Source: Microbacterium sp. cf332 (GTDB lineage: Bacteria; Actinomycetota; Actinomycetes; Actinomycetales; Microbacteriaceae). From it: a stretch of 64,000 bases of DNA. Below the pieces are notes generated by a model. That model had not been told where the DNA came from, did not search any database, and saw nothing but the letters and a program-made list of their open reading frames with translations. Made by a program: the position numbers and the translations under genes. The stretch is taken from positions 558,414 to 622,413 of the forward strand of contig NZ_FNKN01000003.1 in NCBI RefSeq assembly GCF_900102175.1, written 5' to 3'. Positions within the stretch are counted from its first letter, which is position 1; each line of letters begins with the position of its first letter. Below are positions 1-7,836 of the stretch, piece by piece.

Positions 1-2
1 AC

Positions 3-107
3 GGCTTCGTCATGGTCAACGGCGAGGTCGACCGGCGGCGAGGACGTCAGCTGCAGCACGATGACGTCGTCGAGTTCGACGGCCGCGGGGCTCGCGTCCG
101 TCCGTGA
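3..107 (+). CDS. S4-domain RNA-binding protein, C-terminal end only
   Basis: The window opens inside this gene, so only about 34 codons remain before the TGA at 105-107. The visible end reads VMVNGEVDRRRGRQL followed by DDVVEFDG. This is the usual finish of a stand-alone S4 RNA-binding domain (YbcJ/RlbA-like family), where V-NGEV-RRRGRQL lies in the S4 fold and a V-F strand follows. Proteins of this family are about 70-130 aa and are thought to bind structured RNA. The start, upstream region and exact subfamily lie outside the window. Confidence 0.7.
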   Translation, partial: GFVMVNGEVDRRRGRQLQHDDVVEFDGRGARVRP

Positions 108-174
108 GGTGACACGTCTCGCCGCTGTCGAGCGCCGAGCCGCGTAGCTCCACGGGCTGCGCCAAACTGTCCGG

Positions 175-816
175 ATGGAACAGTTCCTCGATGCTGACGT
201 TCCCGCAGGGCGTGAAGCGGTCGCCGGCATCCCGCTCCCGCCGTTCGCAACGGCCGCCGACCACCGGCGCTACCTCGACATGCTGCAGCTCTACCTCGCC
301 ATGCTCGATCCCGGAGCACCCGCGACGAACACGGTCATCCTCAACGAAGCTCTCGCCGCCGAGCGTCGGCGTGCGGATGCCGGACCCCTCAGCCCGCTCG
401 CGCTGACTGCGAGCCTGTCGTCGTTCTTCCCCGCGCCCTGGACCCCCGACGCCCTTGCCGCAGCCCTCGCCGGCCGCATCGGCGCGCCCCTCCGTCACCG
501 TGATGCGTGGCGGTGGATGGGTGATCCCGACTTCTCCGCGGTTCCGCGCGAGGGTGGCGGCTGGGACATCGTCCGCCACGAGCGCGGATCGTTCTCGAAC
601 GGGGTCCTCGCTCACGACGGCGACCTCGTCCTGTTGTGGATGGACCATTTCCGGTCGCGGTTTCCGCTGCCCTTCGGTCACGCGTACGAGCGCAGCGACG
701 CGGCGCTTCTCGCCCCCGCGGTCCGCGCGGCCCGCCGCGCCCACGACGTGAACACCGCCTACCCCTACCTCGTCACCTGGCGCGCGGCCCGCGACGCGGC
801 GCTCGGAGGGGGCTAG
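175..816 (+). CDS. Hypothetical protein (213 aa)
   Basis: A 213-residue soluble protein that I do not recognise. It has no signal peptide or membrane segment. Third codon positions are strongly G/C on this strand, which favours it over the antisense reading frame of similar length. Visible features are an aromatic stretch DAWRWMGDPDF near residue 115, a VLLWMDHFRSRFPLPFGH segment near 157 and an Ala/Arg-rich C-terminus. A box CAAACT lies 6 nt before the ATG and there is no Shine-Dalgarno, so the message may be leaderless. Function unknown. Confidence 0.6.
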   Translation: MEQFLDADVPAGREAVAGIPLPPFATAADHRRYLDMLQLYLAMLDPGAPATNTVILNEALAAERRRADAGPLSPLALTASLSSFFPAPWTPDALAAALAGRIGAPLRHRDAWRWMGDPDFSAVPREGGGWDIVRHERGSFSNGVLAHDGDLVLLWMDHFRSRFPLPFGHAYERSDAALLAPAVRAARRAHDVNTAYPYLVTWRAARDAALGGG

Positions 817-877
817 GCGCCCTCCGACCATCCCGCACCGATCCGGCGCCCATCCCGCCAGATGGAAGAATCGTCCG

Positions 878-2521
878 GTGACCGCAACTCTCGTCGCTCA
901 GGGCCTCGCCGGCGGATACGGCCACCGCACACTCTTCGACGGCGTCGATCTCACCGTCAGTCCGGGTGACGTCGTCGGTGTCGTCGGCGCGAACGGCGCC
1001 GGCAAGTCGACGCTCCTCCGCATCCTCGCCGGACGCGACGCGCCCCAGGCAGGCACCGTGAGCCTCGCTCCCGCCGATGCGTTCGTCGGCTGGCTGCCGC
1101 AGGAGCACGAGCGCGTCGAGGGCGAGACCGTCGCCGCGTACATCGCCCGCCGCACCGGGTGCGCCGAGGCGACGGCGGAGATGGATGCCGCGGCATCCGA
1201 CCTCGGCGATCCCTCGATCCCGGGCGCCGACGACCGGTACGCCACCGCCCTCGAGCGCTGGCTCGCGAGCGGTGCGGCCGACCTCGACGAGCGGCTGCCG
1301 ATCGTGCTCGCCGACCTCGGGCTCGAGCTCGACGCCGACGGCATCCACATGACATCCCTCTCGGGCGGTCAGGCGGCGCGCGTCGGACTCGCGGCCCTGC
1401 TGCTGTCGCGCTTCGACATCGTGCTGCTCGACGAACCCACGAACGACCTCGACCTCGACGGTCTCGAGCGCCTCGAAGCGTTCGTGCGCGGCCTGCGCGG
1501 GGGAGTCGTGCTGGTCAGCCACGACCGCGAGTTCCTCGCGCGCAGCGTTACACGCGTGCTCGAGCTCGACCTCGCGCAGAACTCCCACCGCATCTACGGC
1601 GGCGGCTACGACGCCTACCTCGAAGAGCGGGCGACCGTGCGGCGTCACGCGCGCGAGAAGTACGACGAGTTCGCGGGCAAGAAGGCCGACCTCGTCGCGC
1701 GTGCCCGGGTGCAGCGCGAGTGGTCGAGCCAGGGCGTCCGCAACGCGATGAAGAAGAGCCCCGACAACGACAAGATCCGGCGCAAGGCGGCGACGGAGTC
1801 GAGCGAGAAGCAGGCGCAGAAGGTTCGCCAGATGGAGAGCCGCATCGCCCGGCTCGAAGAGGTCGACGAGCCCCGCAAGGAATGGCAGCTCGAGTTCACG
1901 ATCGGCGCCGCGCCGCGGTCGAGCTCCGTCGTCTCGACGCTCAACGGTGCCGTCGTCCGACAGGGCTCGTTCACGCTCGGGCCGGTGTCGTTGCAGGTGA
2001 ACGCCGGCGACCGCATCGGCATCACGGGGCCGAACGGTGCCGGCAAGTCGACACTGCTGCGCACGATCCTCGGTCGGCAGACTCCTGACGAGGGATCGGC
2101 GGGACTCGGGTCGAGCGTGAGCATCGGCGAGATCGATCAGGCGCGATCGCTGCTCGTGGGCTCACGCCCGCTGGCCGACGCGTTCGAGGCGCTCGTGCCC
2201 GAGATGGCGTCCGGCGAGGTCCGAACGCTGCTCGCGAAGTTCGGTCTCAAGGCCGACCACGTGCTCCGCCCGGTCGACGAGCTGTCGCCGGGGGAGCGCA
2301 CCCGCGCCGGTCTCGCGCTGCTGCAGGCGCGCGGCGTGAACGTTCTGGTGCTCGACGAGCCGACCAACCACCTCGATCTGCCCGCGATCGAACAGCTCGA
2401 GCAGGCGATGGAGTCGTACGACGGCACGCTGCTGCTCGTCACTCACGACCGGCGGATGCTGGATGCCGTGAGCACCAACCGTCGCTGGCACATCGAAGGC
2501 GGGCGGATGACCGAGGCCTGA
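878..2521 (+). CDS. ABC-F family ATPase
   Basis: A 547-aa protein with two fused ABC ATPase domains and no membrane segments, which is the ABC-F architecture. Domain 1 has Walker A GANGAGKST at about residues 37-45, signature LSGGQ near 160 and Walker B LLDEPTNDLD near 182-191. Domain 2 has GPNGAGKST near 385-393, a degenerate signature SPGER near 469 and LVLDEPTNHLD near 490. A charged linker between about 220 and 330 (KKSPDNDKIRRK, then a helical EKQAQKVRQMESR region) fits the P-site tRNA interaction motif of ribosome-bound ABC-F factors. Such proteins modulate translation, and some protect the ribosome from antibiotics; sequence alone does not say which applies here. The start is a GTG with no clear SD. 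The gene stands alone. Confidence 0.9.
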   Translation: MTATLVAQGLAGGYGHRTLFDGVDLTVSPGDVVGVVGANGAGKSTLLRILAGRDAPQAGTVSLAPADAFVGWLPQEHERVEGETVAAYIARRTGCAEATAEMDAAASDLGDPSIPGADDRYATALERWLASGAADLDERLPIVLADLGLELDADGIHMTSLSGGQAARVGLAALLLSRFDIVLLDEPTNDLDLDGLERLEAFVRGLRGGVVLVSHDREFLARSVTRVLELDLAQNSHRIYGGGYDAYLEERATVRRHAREKYDEFAGKKADLVARARVQREWSSQGVRNAMKKSPDNDKIRRKAATESSEKQAQKVRQMESRIARLEEVDEPRKEWQLEFTIGAAPRSSSVVSTLNGAVVRQGSFTLGPVSLQVNAGDRIGITGPNGAGKSTLLRTILGRQTPDEGSAGLGSSVSIGEIDQARSLLVGSRPLADAFEALVPEMASGEVRTLLAKFGLKADHVLRPVDELSPGERTRAGLALLQARGVNVLVLDEPTNHLDLPAIEQLEQAMESYDGTLLLVTHDRRMLDAVSTNRRWHIEGGRMTEA

Positions 2522-2629
2522 CCGGGCGAACCCCTCCCGACGGGGTCAGGCACCAGGGGATGGCCGACGAACCCTATTGCTCATCGTCATCGTCATCGTC
2601 CGCGGCGGCCTCTGACGCGGTCGTCGCGG

Positions 2630-3013
2630 TCAGCTCGCAGCTTGCTCGGTCTGGGCGTTCCACTGCGCCCGCAGCACGCTCACGACATCGTCGATCGCGG
2701 TGCCGGTGCGCAGTGCCTCGTCGGTCAGGTCGCGGATGCGCTTCAGCACCGCGTGGGGGAGGACCGCGGCGGATTCCGCGACCCGCGTGCCCGCGGCGGT
2801 GCGGCTGACCACGAGTCCCTCCTGCTCGAGCAGCTTGTACGCCTTCGCGACGGTGCCGGGAGCGACGCCGAGGTCGGCGGCGGTCTGCCGCACGGTCGGC
2901 AGACGCTCGTTCGCCGCGAGCATGCCCGAGACGATGAGCCCGCGGAGCTGCAGGTAGATCTCGCGCGACGGGCTGGCCTCGTCGGCGGGGGACAGCGGAC
3001 GGGTGAGGGTCAC
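2630..3013 (-). CDS. GntR-family transcriptional regulator (YtrA-like, short)
   Basis: A 127-aa protein with an N-terminal winged helix typical of GntR. The segment SREIYLQLRGLIVSGML, then LPTVRQTAADLGVAPGTVAKAYKLLEQEGLV, spans about residues 16-65. Only a short helical tail follows, so it belongs to the small YtrA-type group with no large effector domain. These repressors usually control membrane-protein operons that contain their own gene. The GTG start overlaps the TGA of the upstream membrane-protein gene in a GTGA at 3010-3013, so the two are translationally coupled. A candidate operator lies before the operon at 4070-4115. The inducer is unknown. Confidence 0.88.
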   Translation of the reverse strand: MTLTRPLSPADEASPSREIYLQLRGLIVSGMLAANERLPTVRQTAADLGVAPGTVAKAYKLLEQEGLVVSRTAAGTRVAESAAVLPHAVLKRIRDLTDEALRTGTAIDDVVSVLRAQWNAQTEQAAS

Positions 3014-4053
3014 CGTGCGTACCCGACATCGGTCGAGGTGGCCGGCGCGGGCGCCACGGCCTCGACCGCGCTCGGCACGAGCGAGCCGGCCACGACGAGC
3101 AGCAAGCACAGCCCGATGATCTCGACGATCGGCGCCGCCGCACCGGCAAGTGACGCGAGCTCTGCGAACCGCCAGGCGACGTCGTACGTCGCAGCACCGC
3201 TCGCGTCCTCGATCGTCAGGGTCGTGGTCGACCCGGCGTTGCCGACGAGTCGCCACGCCGCTGCGAGAGCGATCAGGGCGGCGCCCGTGCTCAGCATCAC
3301 GATGCTGCCGGCGGTCCGGCGCCGGGCGGCGCGCTCGATCGCGACTGCTTCGGGGCGGAGGAAGGAACGCGCCGCGCTGCGGTCGAGACCGCGCCAGGCG
3401 GTGATCACGAGCAGTGCCAGGGTGATGAGGGCCGGCACGCCGTAGACCCAGCCGTAGAAGGTGACGCGGAGGGGATCGACATCCGGTGCGTTCGGAATCG
3501 GCACGACGAGCCACACCCATTCGCCTTCGGCGTTCGGGGATGACGCTATGCCCGCGGCGATCGTCGTGGCGGCGACCGCGACGGCGGTCAGGGCGAGCGC
3601 GATCAGCGCCCCGCGCGAGCTGAACGAGATCCACGAGCGGCGAATCGGCGGCGACACCGGACGTTCGGGCGAACCCGACCCGCGCGTGCGGATGACGGCG
3701 AGCGTGGCGGCGACACCGACGAGGGCGACGACCAACGGTGCGGCGACGCGCCACCACGACGTGCCGGACCCGTTCCAGACGTATCCGCGGAAGAGGAACT
3801 CGACGACGAAGCCGAGCGCGACGGAGGCCCCGGCGATGCTCAGCGTGGCGTGCTCACCGAGGTAACGGCGGCGCAGCGACGACCCGCGGGCGCCGATGAG
3901 TCCCGCGCGCTCGCTGCCGCCGCTCGTGTTCGCCCGAATCGCCACCACCGTGGCCGCCGCGACGAGACCGATGACGAACGACATCGGGGGCCACACGGCG
4001 ATCGCCCCGGCGACGTCGAGCAGGCCGAAGGCCGTCGAAAAAGGGATGAGCAT
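3010..4053 (-). CDS. Multi-pass membrane protein in operon with GntR regulator
   Basis: A 347-aa integral membrane protein with roughly eight hydrophobic segments, clear ones near residues 10-40, 70-90, 105-120, 145-165, 205-225, 255-275 and 310-335. I know no catalytic motif in it. The ATG at 4053 is preferred because GAGAGG lies 8 nt upstream. A longer in-frame start at 4089 would place the N-terminus inside the operator-like repeats. The last codon overlaps the GTG of the GntR gene, a layout common for YtrA-type regulators and the membrane or transport proteins they control. It could be a permease component, but no ATPase partner is adjacent. Confidence 0.75.
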   Translation of the reverse strand: MLIPFSTAFGLLDVAGAIAVWPPMSFVIGLVAAATVVAIRANTSGGSERAGLIGARGSSLRRRYLGEHATLSIAGASVALGFVVEFLFRGYVWNGSGTSWWRVAAPLVVALVGVAATLAVIRTRGSGSPERPVSPPIRRSWISFSSRGALIALALTAVAVAATTIAAGIASSPNAEGEWVWLVVPIPNAPDVDPLRVTFYGWVYGVPALITLALLVITAWRGLDRSAARSFLRPEAVAIERAARRRTAGSIVMLSTGAALIALAAAWRLVGNAGSTTTLTIEDASGAATYDVAWRFAELASLAGAAAPIVEIIGLCLLLVVAGSLVPSAVEAVAPAPATSTDVGYAR

Positions 4054-4069
4054 GCACGGCGCCTCTCGC

Positions 4070-4115
4070 TTGTACCTTGCGTGTGGCACAAAATGTATCA
4101 GTCATGCGGCACAAA
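4070..4115 (-). promoter_or_regulatory. Candidate GntR operator
   Basis: TTGTACC at 4070-4076 and GGCACAA at 4085-4091 form an imperfect inverted repeat with an 8-nt spacer. The half-site GGCACAAA occurs twice in the same direction (4085-4092 and 4108-4115), 23 bp apart, about two helical turns. The cluster lies 17-62 nt upstream of the first gene of the membrane protein-GntR operon, so it is the natural place for autoregulation. This is inferred from symmetry and position only. Confidence 0.45.
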
Positions 4116-4183
4116 CAGGGTGAGGGTTGCTGTATTTCTTCACCGGGGACGAAGCCATGCCGCCGCGCGCGTAGCCTCGACGG

Positions 4184-4639
4184 ATGACGAGCGACGCGAA
4201 CCGGGCACCGAACCGTCACATCGAGCCCCCGCTCGGACTGCCCTATCCCGGGGCGTCGTTCACCGTCGCCGCGCGGAGGTTCGTGCAGAACTACGCGCGG
4301 TTCTCCGGCCGGGCCAGCCGCTCGGAGTTCTGGTGGCCGACGCTCGTCGTCGTGCTTGCCCCGATCCTCGTGCAGATGGTGCGCGGACTCGCTACGGGCG
4401 ACTGGCGACCGATCGACACGCGCGTCGTGCAGGGACCGGCCGAGATCGTCGTGCTCGCCTTCTCACTCGTCACGCTTCTGCCGCTGCTGGCGGTGACCTG
4501 GCGCCGGCTTCACGACACGAACCGCACCGGCATGTGGTTCTTCCTGATCATGATCCCGGTGCTCGGATGGATCGCGCTCGCCATTCTGCTCTCGACGCGG
4601 AGCGAGCGCGACGGTGAGCGATTCGACCCGTCCCGCTGA
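4184..4639 (+). CDS. DUF805 family membrane protein
   Basis: A 151-aa protein with the DUF805 hallmarks: ARFSGRASRSEFWWPTL near residue 38 and TWRRLHDTNRTGMWFF near 105. Three to four hydrophobic segments surround these motifs. The family is a widespread small inner-membrane protein of unknown function, often in cell-envelope contexts. The first 25 residues are polar and Pro-rich, as in other actinobacterial members. There is no Shine-Dalgarno. A TAGCCT box at 4172-4177 ends 6 nt before the ATG, consistent with a leaderless message. The gene is flanked by convergent and divergent neighbours and appears monocistronic. Confidence 0.88.
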   Translation: MTSDANRAPNRHIEPPLGLPYPGASFTVAARRFVQNYARFSGRASRSEFWWPTLVVVLAPILVQMVRGLATGDWRPIDTRVVQGPAEIVVLAFSLVTLLPLLAVTWRRLHDTNRTGMWFFLIMIPVLGWIALAILLSTRSERDGERFDPSR

Positions 4640-4680
4640 TCCGGCGGCGGCCGCTCCGACGGCCTCGAACGGTCTCGCGG

Positions 4681-5058
4681 CTAGGCGCGGCGGGCGATCA
4701 GAGCCGCGAGGACCGCGACGACCGCGATGACAGCGGCGATCCGCAGCGCCTTGCCCGTGCCGCGTGTCACTCCCAGCACGCCGTCGGCGATCGCGACGTT
4801 CTGATCGATCCGTGCCGTCGCGAAGCCGGCCGCGGCGTCGACGATCTTGTCTGCGACGTCGGGCACCGCGTCGGGCAGTGCACCCTTGGCCGCTTCCTGC
4901 GCCTTGTGGACGACGTTCTTTCCCGCGTCCGCGACACCGTGCACCGCGCGCGACGCAGCTCGCGTCAGGCCCTGGGAGCTCTGTGAGCCGTCGTCCGCCG
5001 TCGTCGCCTGATCGGTGGACTCGACATCGGGAGTGGGAGTGGCGTTGGCGTCGGACAT
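4681..5058 (-). CDS. Small Ala-rich protein with one C-terminal membrane anchor
   Basis: A 125-aa protein. The first 30 residues are Thr/Asp/Pro-rich and look disordered. A middle Ala/Lys/Asp-rich amphipathic region around residues 35-95 resembles LEA/apolipoprotein-like helices. A final hydrophobic helix of about 17 residues (IAAVIAVVAVLAALIA) ends in Arg-Arg-Ala. The start at 5058 has GGAG at a 6-nt spacing; the longer in-frame GTG at 5097 has no good SD. Possibly a membrane-anchored stress or envelope protein. No family recognised. Confidence 0.65.
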   Translation of the reverse strand: MSDANATPTPDVESTDQATTADDGSQSSQGLTRAASRAVHGVADAGKNVVHKAQEAAKGALPDAVPDVADKIVDAAAGFATARIDQNVAIADGVLGVTRGTGKALRIAAVIAVVAVLAALIARRA

Positions 5059-5270
5059 GGGGGACTCCGTTCGGTCGGGGTGTTCTCCAGTCGTCACTCT
5101 CGCACCGCGGCCCAGCAGGCAAGAGCCACTAGCACAAACCCCCCGATTCGCGTATGCGCGATTCGCGCCGGCCGCGCGCGGGTCGTTCTCGGCGCGCCGC
5201 GCCTATGATCGAGCTGACGTCGACGGCATCCGCCGCCCCGCCCTCCGCCCCCGACGAAAGAGCGCCCGCC

Positions 5271-5432
5271 GTGTCCGACCCGTTCGCCCGTGCCGTGGCG
5301 CTGCATCGCCTGCAGGCGATGGGGGCCGGAGCAGCACTGCGCCGCGACGGCCGCGATGAGGGCGCCGCGGGCGAGCTCATCCGCGTGGACTTCTCTGCCG
5401 AGGTGGGCGGCGACGAGGTGCTCGAGGCCTGA
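5271..5432 (+). CDS. Possible small protein (53 aa)
   Basis: A GTG at 5271 preceded by GAAAGAG at 8 nt opens a 53-codon frame ending TGA at 5430-5432. The product starts SDPFARAVALHRLQAMGAG and ends with an acidic stretch (EVGGDEVLEA). G/C bias at third positions fits coding in this frame. No domain is recognised. A longer in-frame ATG at 5205 is possible. I keep it as plausible only because of the SD-like element and codon pattern. Confidence 0.4.
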   Translation: MSDPFARAVALHRLQAMGAGAALRRDGRDEGAAGELIRVDFSAEVGGDEVLEA

Positions 5433-5440
5433 CCGATTCG

Positions 5441-5481
5441 TCGAATCGTCCAGGTGTGACGCTCGTTCCGCTATGTCGAGC
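5441..5481 (+). promoter_or_regulatory. Conserved operator-like motif upstream of sugar ABC operon
   Basis: This segment closely resembles 11025-11067 in the araC/DUF5107 intergenic region. Shared blocks are TCGRATCGTCCAGG, then TGA, then TTCCGCYATGTCG followed by GAGC. It ends 77 nt before the ATG of the binding-protein gene. Two intergenic copies beside the transporter and beside the AraC regulator gene suggest one sugar-responsive regulon. AraC as the binder is an inference. Confidence 0.55.
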
Positions 5482-5558
5482 GGTCGGCCGTCGCCCTAGC
5501 GTGTGAGATCCGGCTGCTACCCGAGCAGCTCGCATCACACACATGCAAAGGGGCATCG

Positions 5559-6878
5559 ATGTCTACTCCTCCCCGGCGGCTCCGCGGTCGTCGCCTCCTC
5601 TCTCTTGCGGTCACGGTCGCCGTCATCGCGCCGCTCGCGGCCTGTTCCGGCCCGGCCGACGACGGACCCGTCACCCTCACCTTCCAGACCTGGGTGCCTG
5701 GGATCGACCAGGCGGTCGACCTCTTCAACGAGCAGCACGAGGACATCCAGGTCGAGTTGCAGACGATCGTCTCCGGCGCTGAGGGCGGCTACGCCAAGAT
5801 GCTCTCGGATGTCCAGGCCGGCAACCCCGCGGATGTCGCGCAGGTCGGATACGACCAGATGCCGACCTTCCTGCTCAACGGTGCCCTCGAAGACATCACC
5901 GACTACGTCGGCGACGACGTCGACGTGTTCGCCGACTGGCAGATCGGGGCCACCACCTTCAACGACCGCGTGTACGGCATCCCGCAGGCGGCCGGTCCGA
6001 TGGGGCTGTACTACCGCTCGGACGTCTTCGCCGAGGCCGGCATCACCGAAGCCCCCGCGACATGGGACGACTTCTACGCCGCTGCCGTCGCCGTACGGGC
6101 CACCGCCCCCGACCGGTACATCGCCGCATTCGCCCCCAATCAGGCCGCCTGGATGGAGGGCCTCGCCGAGCAGGCGGGCGAGCCCTGGTTCCAGGTCGAG
6201 GGCGACGCGTGGAAGGTCGCGATCGACAACCCCGACACGCTCCGCATGGCCGAGTACTGGCAGCGCCTGATCGACGAGGACCTGGTGAAGGTGCAGGCCG
6301 ACCTCTCGAGCGAGTGGTTCGCCGACGTGCAGGCCGGACGCATCGTGTCGTGGATGAGCGGCTCGTGGGCCGACGCGATCATCCGCAACAACGCTCCCGA
6401 GACCGCCGGCGCGTGGTCGGTGGGGCTCATGCCGCAGTGGGATGAGGCGAACCCCCGCTCCGCGAGCTGGTCGGGCGGTTCTGCCAACGTCGTGCTGAAG
6501 GGGTCGGCCCACCCCGAGCAGGCGGCCGAGTTCGCGCTGTGGCTCAACAGCAACCTCGACAGCGTGAGCCTGCTCACCGAGAACGGTGCGGGCTGGCCCG
6601 CGATCGCCGACGTCGACGCGATCCCCTCGATCCAGTCGGCCCCGGAGGTCTTCGAGTTCTTCGGCGGTCAGGACATCTGGGACGTCTTCGCCGAGTCGAG
6701 CGACCAGGTCGCGCGCGACTGGCAATGGCCGCCGCTCGTCGACGCCCTCAACGCGAGCCTGCTCGACGAGGTCGGCGCCGCCGTCGAGTCGGGCACCCCG
6801 CTGACCGAGGCCTACGCCGCGGTGCAGGAGCGGATGGTCGCGGAGATGACCGCGAAGGGCATCTCGGTCGCCGACTGA
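5559..6878 (+). CDS. Sugar ABC transporter substrate-binding lipoprotein
   Basis: A 439-aa extracellular solute-binding protein of family 1 (carbohydrate uptake). The N-terminus RRLRGRRLLSLAVTVAVIAPLAAC is a type II signal peptide, with the lipobox LAAC making Cys29 the predicted lipidated residue. The mature part starts with TLTFQTWVPGIDQAVDLFNEQ and contains AGNPADVAQVGYDQ and GIPQAAGPMGLYY, typical of the fold. It captures a sugar, probably an oligosaccharide, outside the cell and delivers it to the two permeases downstream. AAAGGGG precedes the ATG at 7-8 nt. The conserved motif at 5441-5481 lies upstream, and a strong hairpin separates this gene from the permeases. Confidence 0.95.
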   Translation: MSTPPRRLRGRRLLSLAVTVAVIAPLAACSGPADDGPVTLTFQTWVPGIDQAVDLFNEQHEDIQVELQTIVSGAEGGYAKMLSDVQAGNPADVAQVGYDQMPTFLLNGALEDITDYVGDDVDVFADWQIGATTFNDRVYGIPQAAGPMGLYYRSDVFAEAGITEAPATWDDFYAAAVAVRATAPDRYIAAFAPNQAAWMEGLAEQAGEPWFQVEGDAWKVAIDNPDTLRMAEYWQRLIDEDLVKVQADLSSEWFADVQAGRIVSWMSGSWADAIIRNNAPETAGAWSVGLMPQWDEANPRSASWSGGSANVVLKGSAHPEQAAEFALWLNSNLDSVSLLTENGAGWPAIADVDAIPSIQSAPEVFEFFGGQDIWDVFAESSDQVARDWQWPPLVDALNASLLDEVGAAVESGTPLTEAYAAVQERMVAEMTAKGISVAD

Positions 6879-6885
6879 CCGTGTC

Positions 6886-6915
6886 GGGGCGGACGGCAGC
6901 GATGCCGTCCGCCCC
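6886..6915 (+). other. Intercistronic hairpin after binding-protein gene
   Basis: GGGGCGGACGGCA at 6886-6898 pairs perfectly with TGCCGTCCGCCCC at 6903-6915 across a GCGA loop. It lies between the binding-protein stop and the first permease. There is no U-tract, so it is more likely a 3' stabiliser or partial terminator. Such elements raise binding-protein mRNA over permease mRNA in many sugar ABC operons. Confidence 0.75.
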
Positions 6916-6942
6916 GCTCGGCCGTGCCCGAAGGGAATCCCC

Positions 6943-7836
6943 ATGCACACCACCCGAAGCCGCCTGCCGCTGCTGTTGCTGCTCGGCCCGTTCCTGATCG
7001 CGTTCGCCGTCTTCTACGTCGCCCCCATCGTCTGGGCGATCGTCCAGAGCCTGTTCTCGGTGCGCGCGAGCGGTCTCGGCCTGGGCGCGCCCGAGACGCT
7101 GTTCGTGGGTCTCGACAACTACGTCCGCGCGCTCGCCAACCCCGCGTTCGTCTCGAGCCTCGGACGCATCGCGGTCTTCGCGCTGATCCAGGTGCCGCTG
7201 ATGGTCGTGCTCTCGGCGGTGCTGGCCCTGCTGCTCGAATCGACGAAGGCCCGCTGGCCGCAGTTCTTCCGGGTCGCCTTCTTCATGCCCTACGGCGTCC
7301 CGGGCGTCATCGCCTCGCTGCTGTGGAGCTTCCTGTACGTGCCCAGCACGAGCCCGATCCTGCAGGGGCTCTCCGCCGTCGGCATCTCGGCCGCGCCGCT
7401 GGACTCCGGGACCGTCATGTTCGCGATCGCGAACATCGGCATATGGACCTTCGCCGGCTACAACATGCTCGTGCTCATCGCAGCGCTGCAGGCGGTGCCT
7501 GCCGACCTGTACGAGGCCGCGCGCATCGACGGCGCGGGCGAGTGGCGCATCGTGTGGGAGATCAAGCTGCCGCTCCTGCGCCCCTCGCTCGTGCTGACCA
7601 CCGTCTTCACGATCATCGGCACGCTGCAGCTGTTCGTCGAACCCCTCGTGCTCCGTCCGCTCACGACCGCCATCAACACCGACTACACGCCGAACCTCGC
7701 CGCCTACAACCAGGCGTTCACGCAGAGCAACCCGAACCTCGCCGCCGCGATGGCCGTCATCGTCGCGGTCATCGCCTTCGTGTTCTCGTTCGTCTTCCTG
7801 CGGCTGGTCAACCGGAAGGGGAACCGCGCATGGTGA
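6943..7836 (+). CDS. Sugar ABC transporter permease (MalF-type)
   Basis: A 297-aa inner-membrane permease with about six transmembrane helices and a short cytoplasmic N-terminus. The EAA loop that contacts the ATPase reads YEAARIDGAGEWRIVWEIKLP near residues 190-210. It forms the translocation channel with the next gene product. GAAGGGAA lies 5-12 nt before the ATG. It overlaps the second permease by 7 nt. No ATPase gene is present in the operon, so the transporter probably uses a shared multitasking ATPase (MsiK/UgpC type) encoded elsewhere, as is common in actinobacteria. Confidence 0.94.
   Translation: MHTTRSRLPLLLLLGPFLIAFAVFYVAPIVWAIVQSLFSVRASGLGLGAPETLFVGLDNYVRALANPAFVSSLGRIAVFALIQVPLMVVLSAVLALLLESTKARWPQFFRVAFFMPYGVPGVIASLLWSFLYVPSTSPILQGLSAVGISAAPLDSGTVMFAIANIGIWTFAGYNMLVLIAALQAVPADLYEAARIDGAGEWRIVWEIKLPLLRPSLVLTTVFTIIGTLQLFVEPLVLRPLTTAINTDYTPNLAAYNQAFTQSNPNLAAAMAVIVAVIAFVFSFVFLRLVNRKGNRAW

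Noticed and set aside
2560..2630. Ser-run ORF and Asp-run minus frame at a TCATCG triplet repeat
   Set aside because: Short low-complexity frames caused by TCATCGTCATCG; no SD, and they overlap the end of the GntR gene region.
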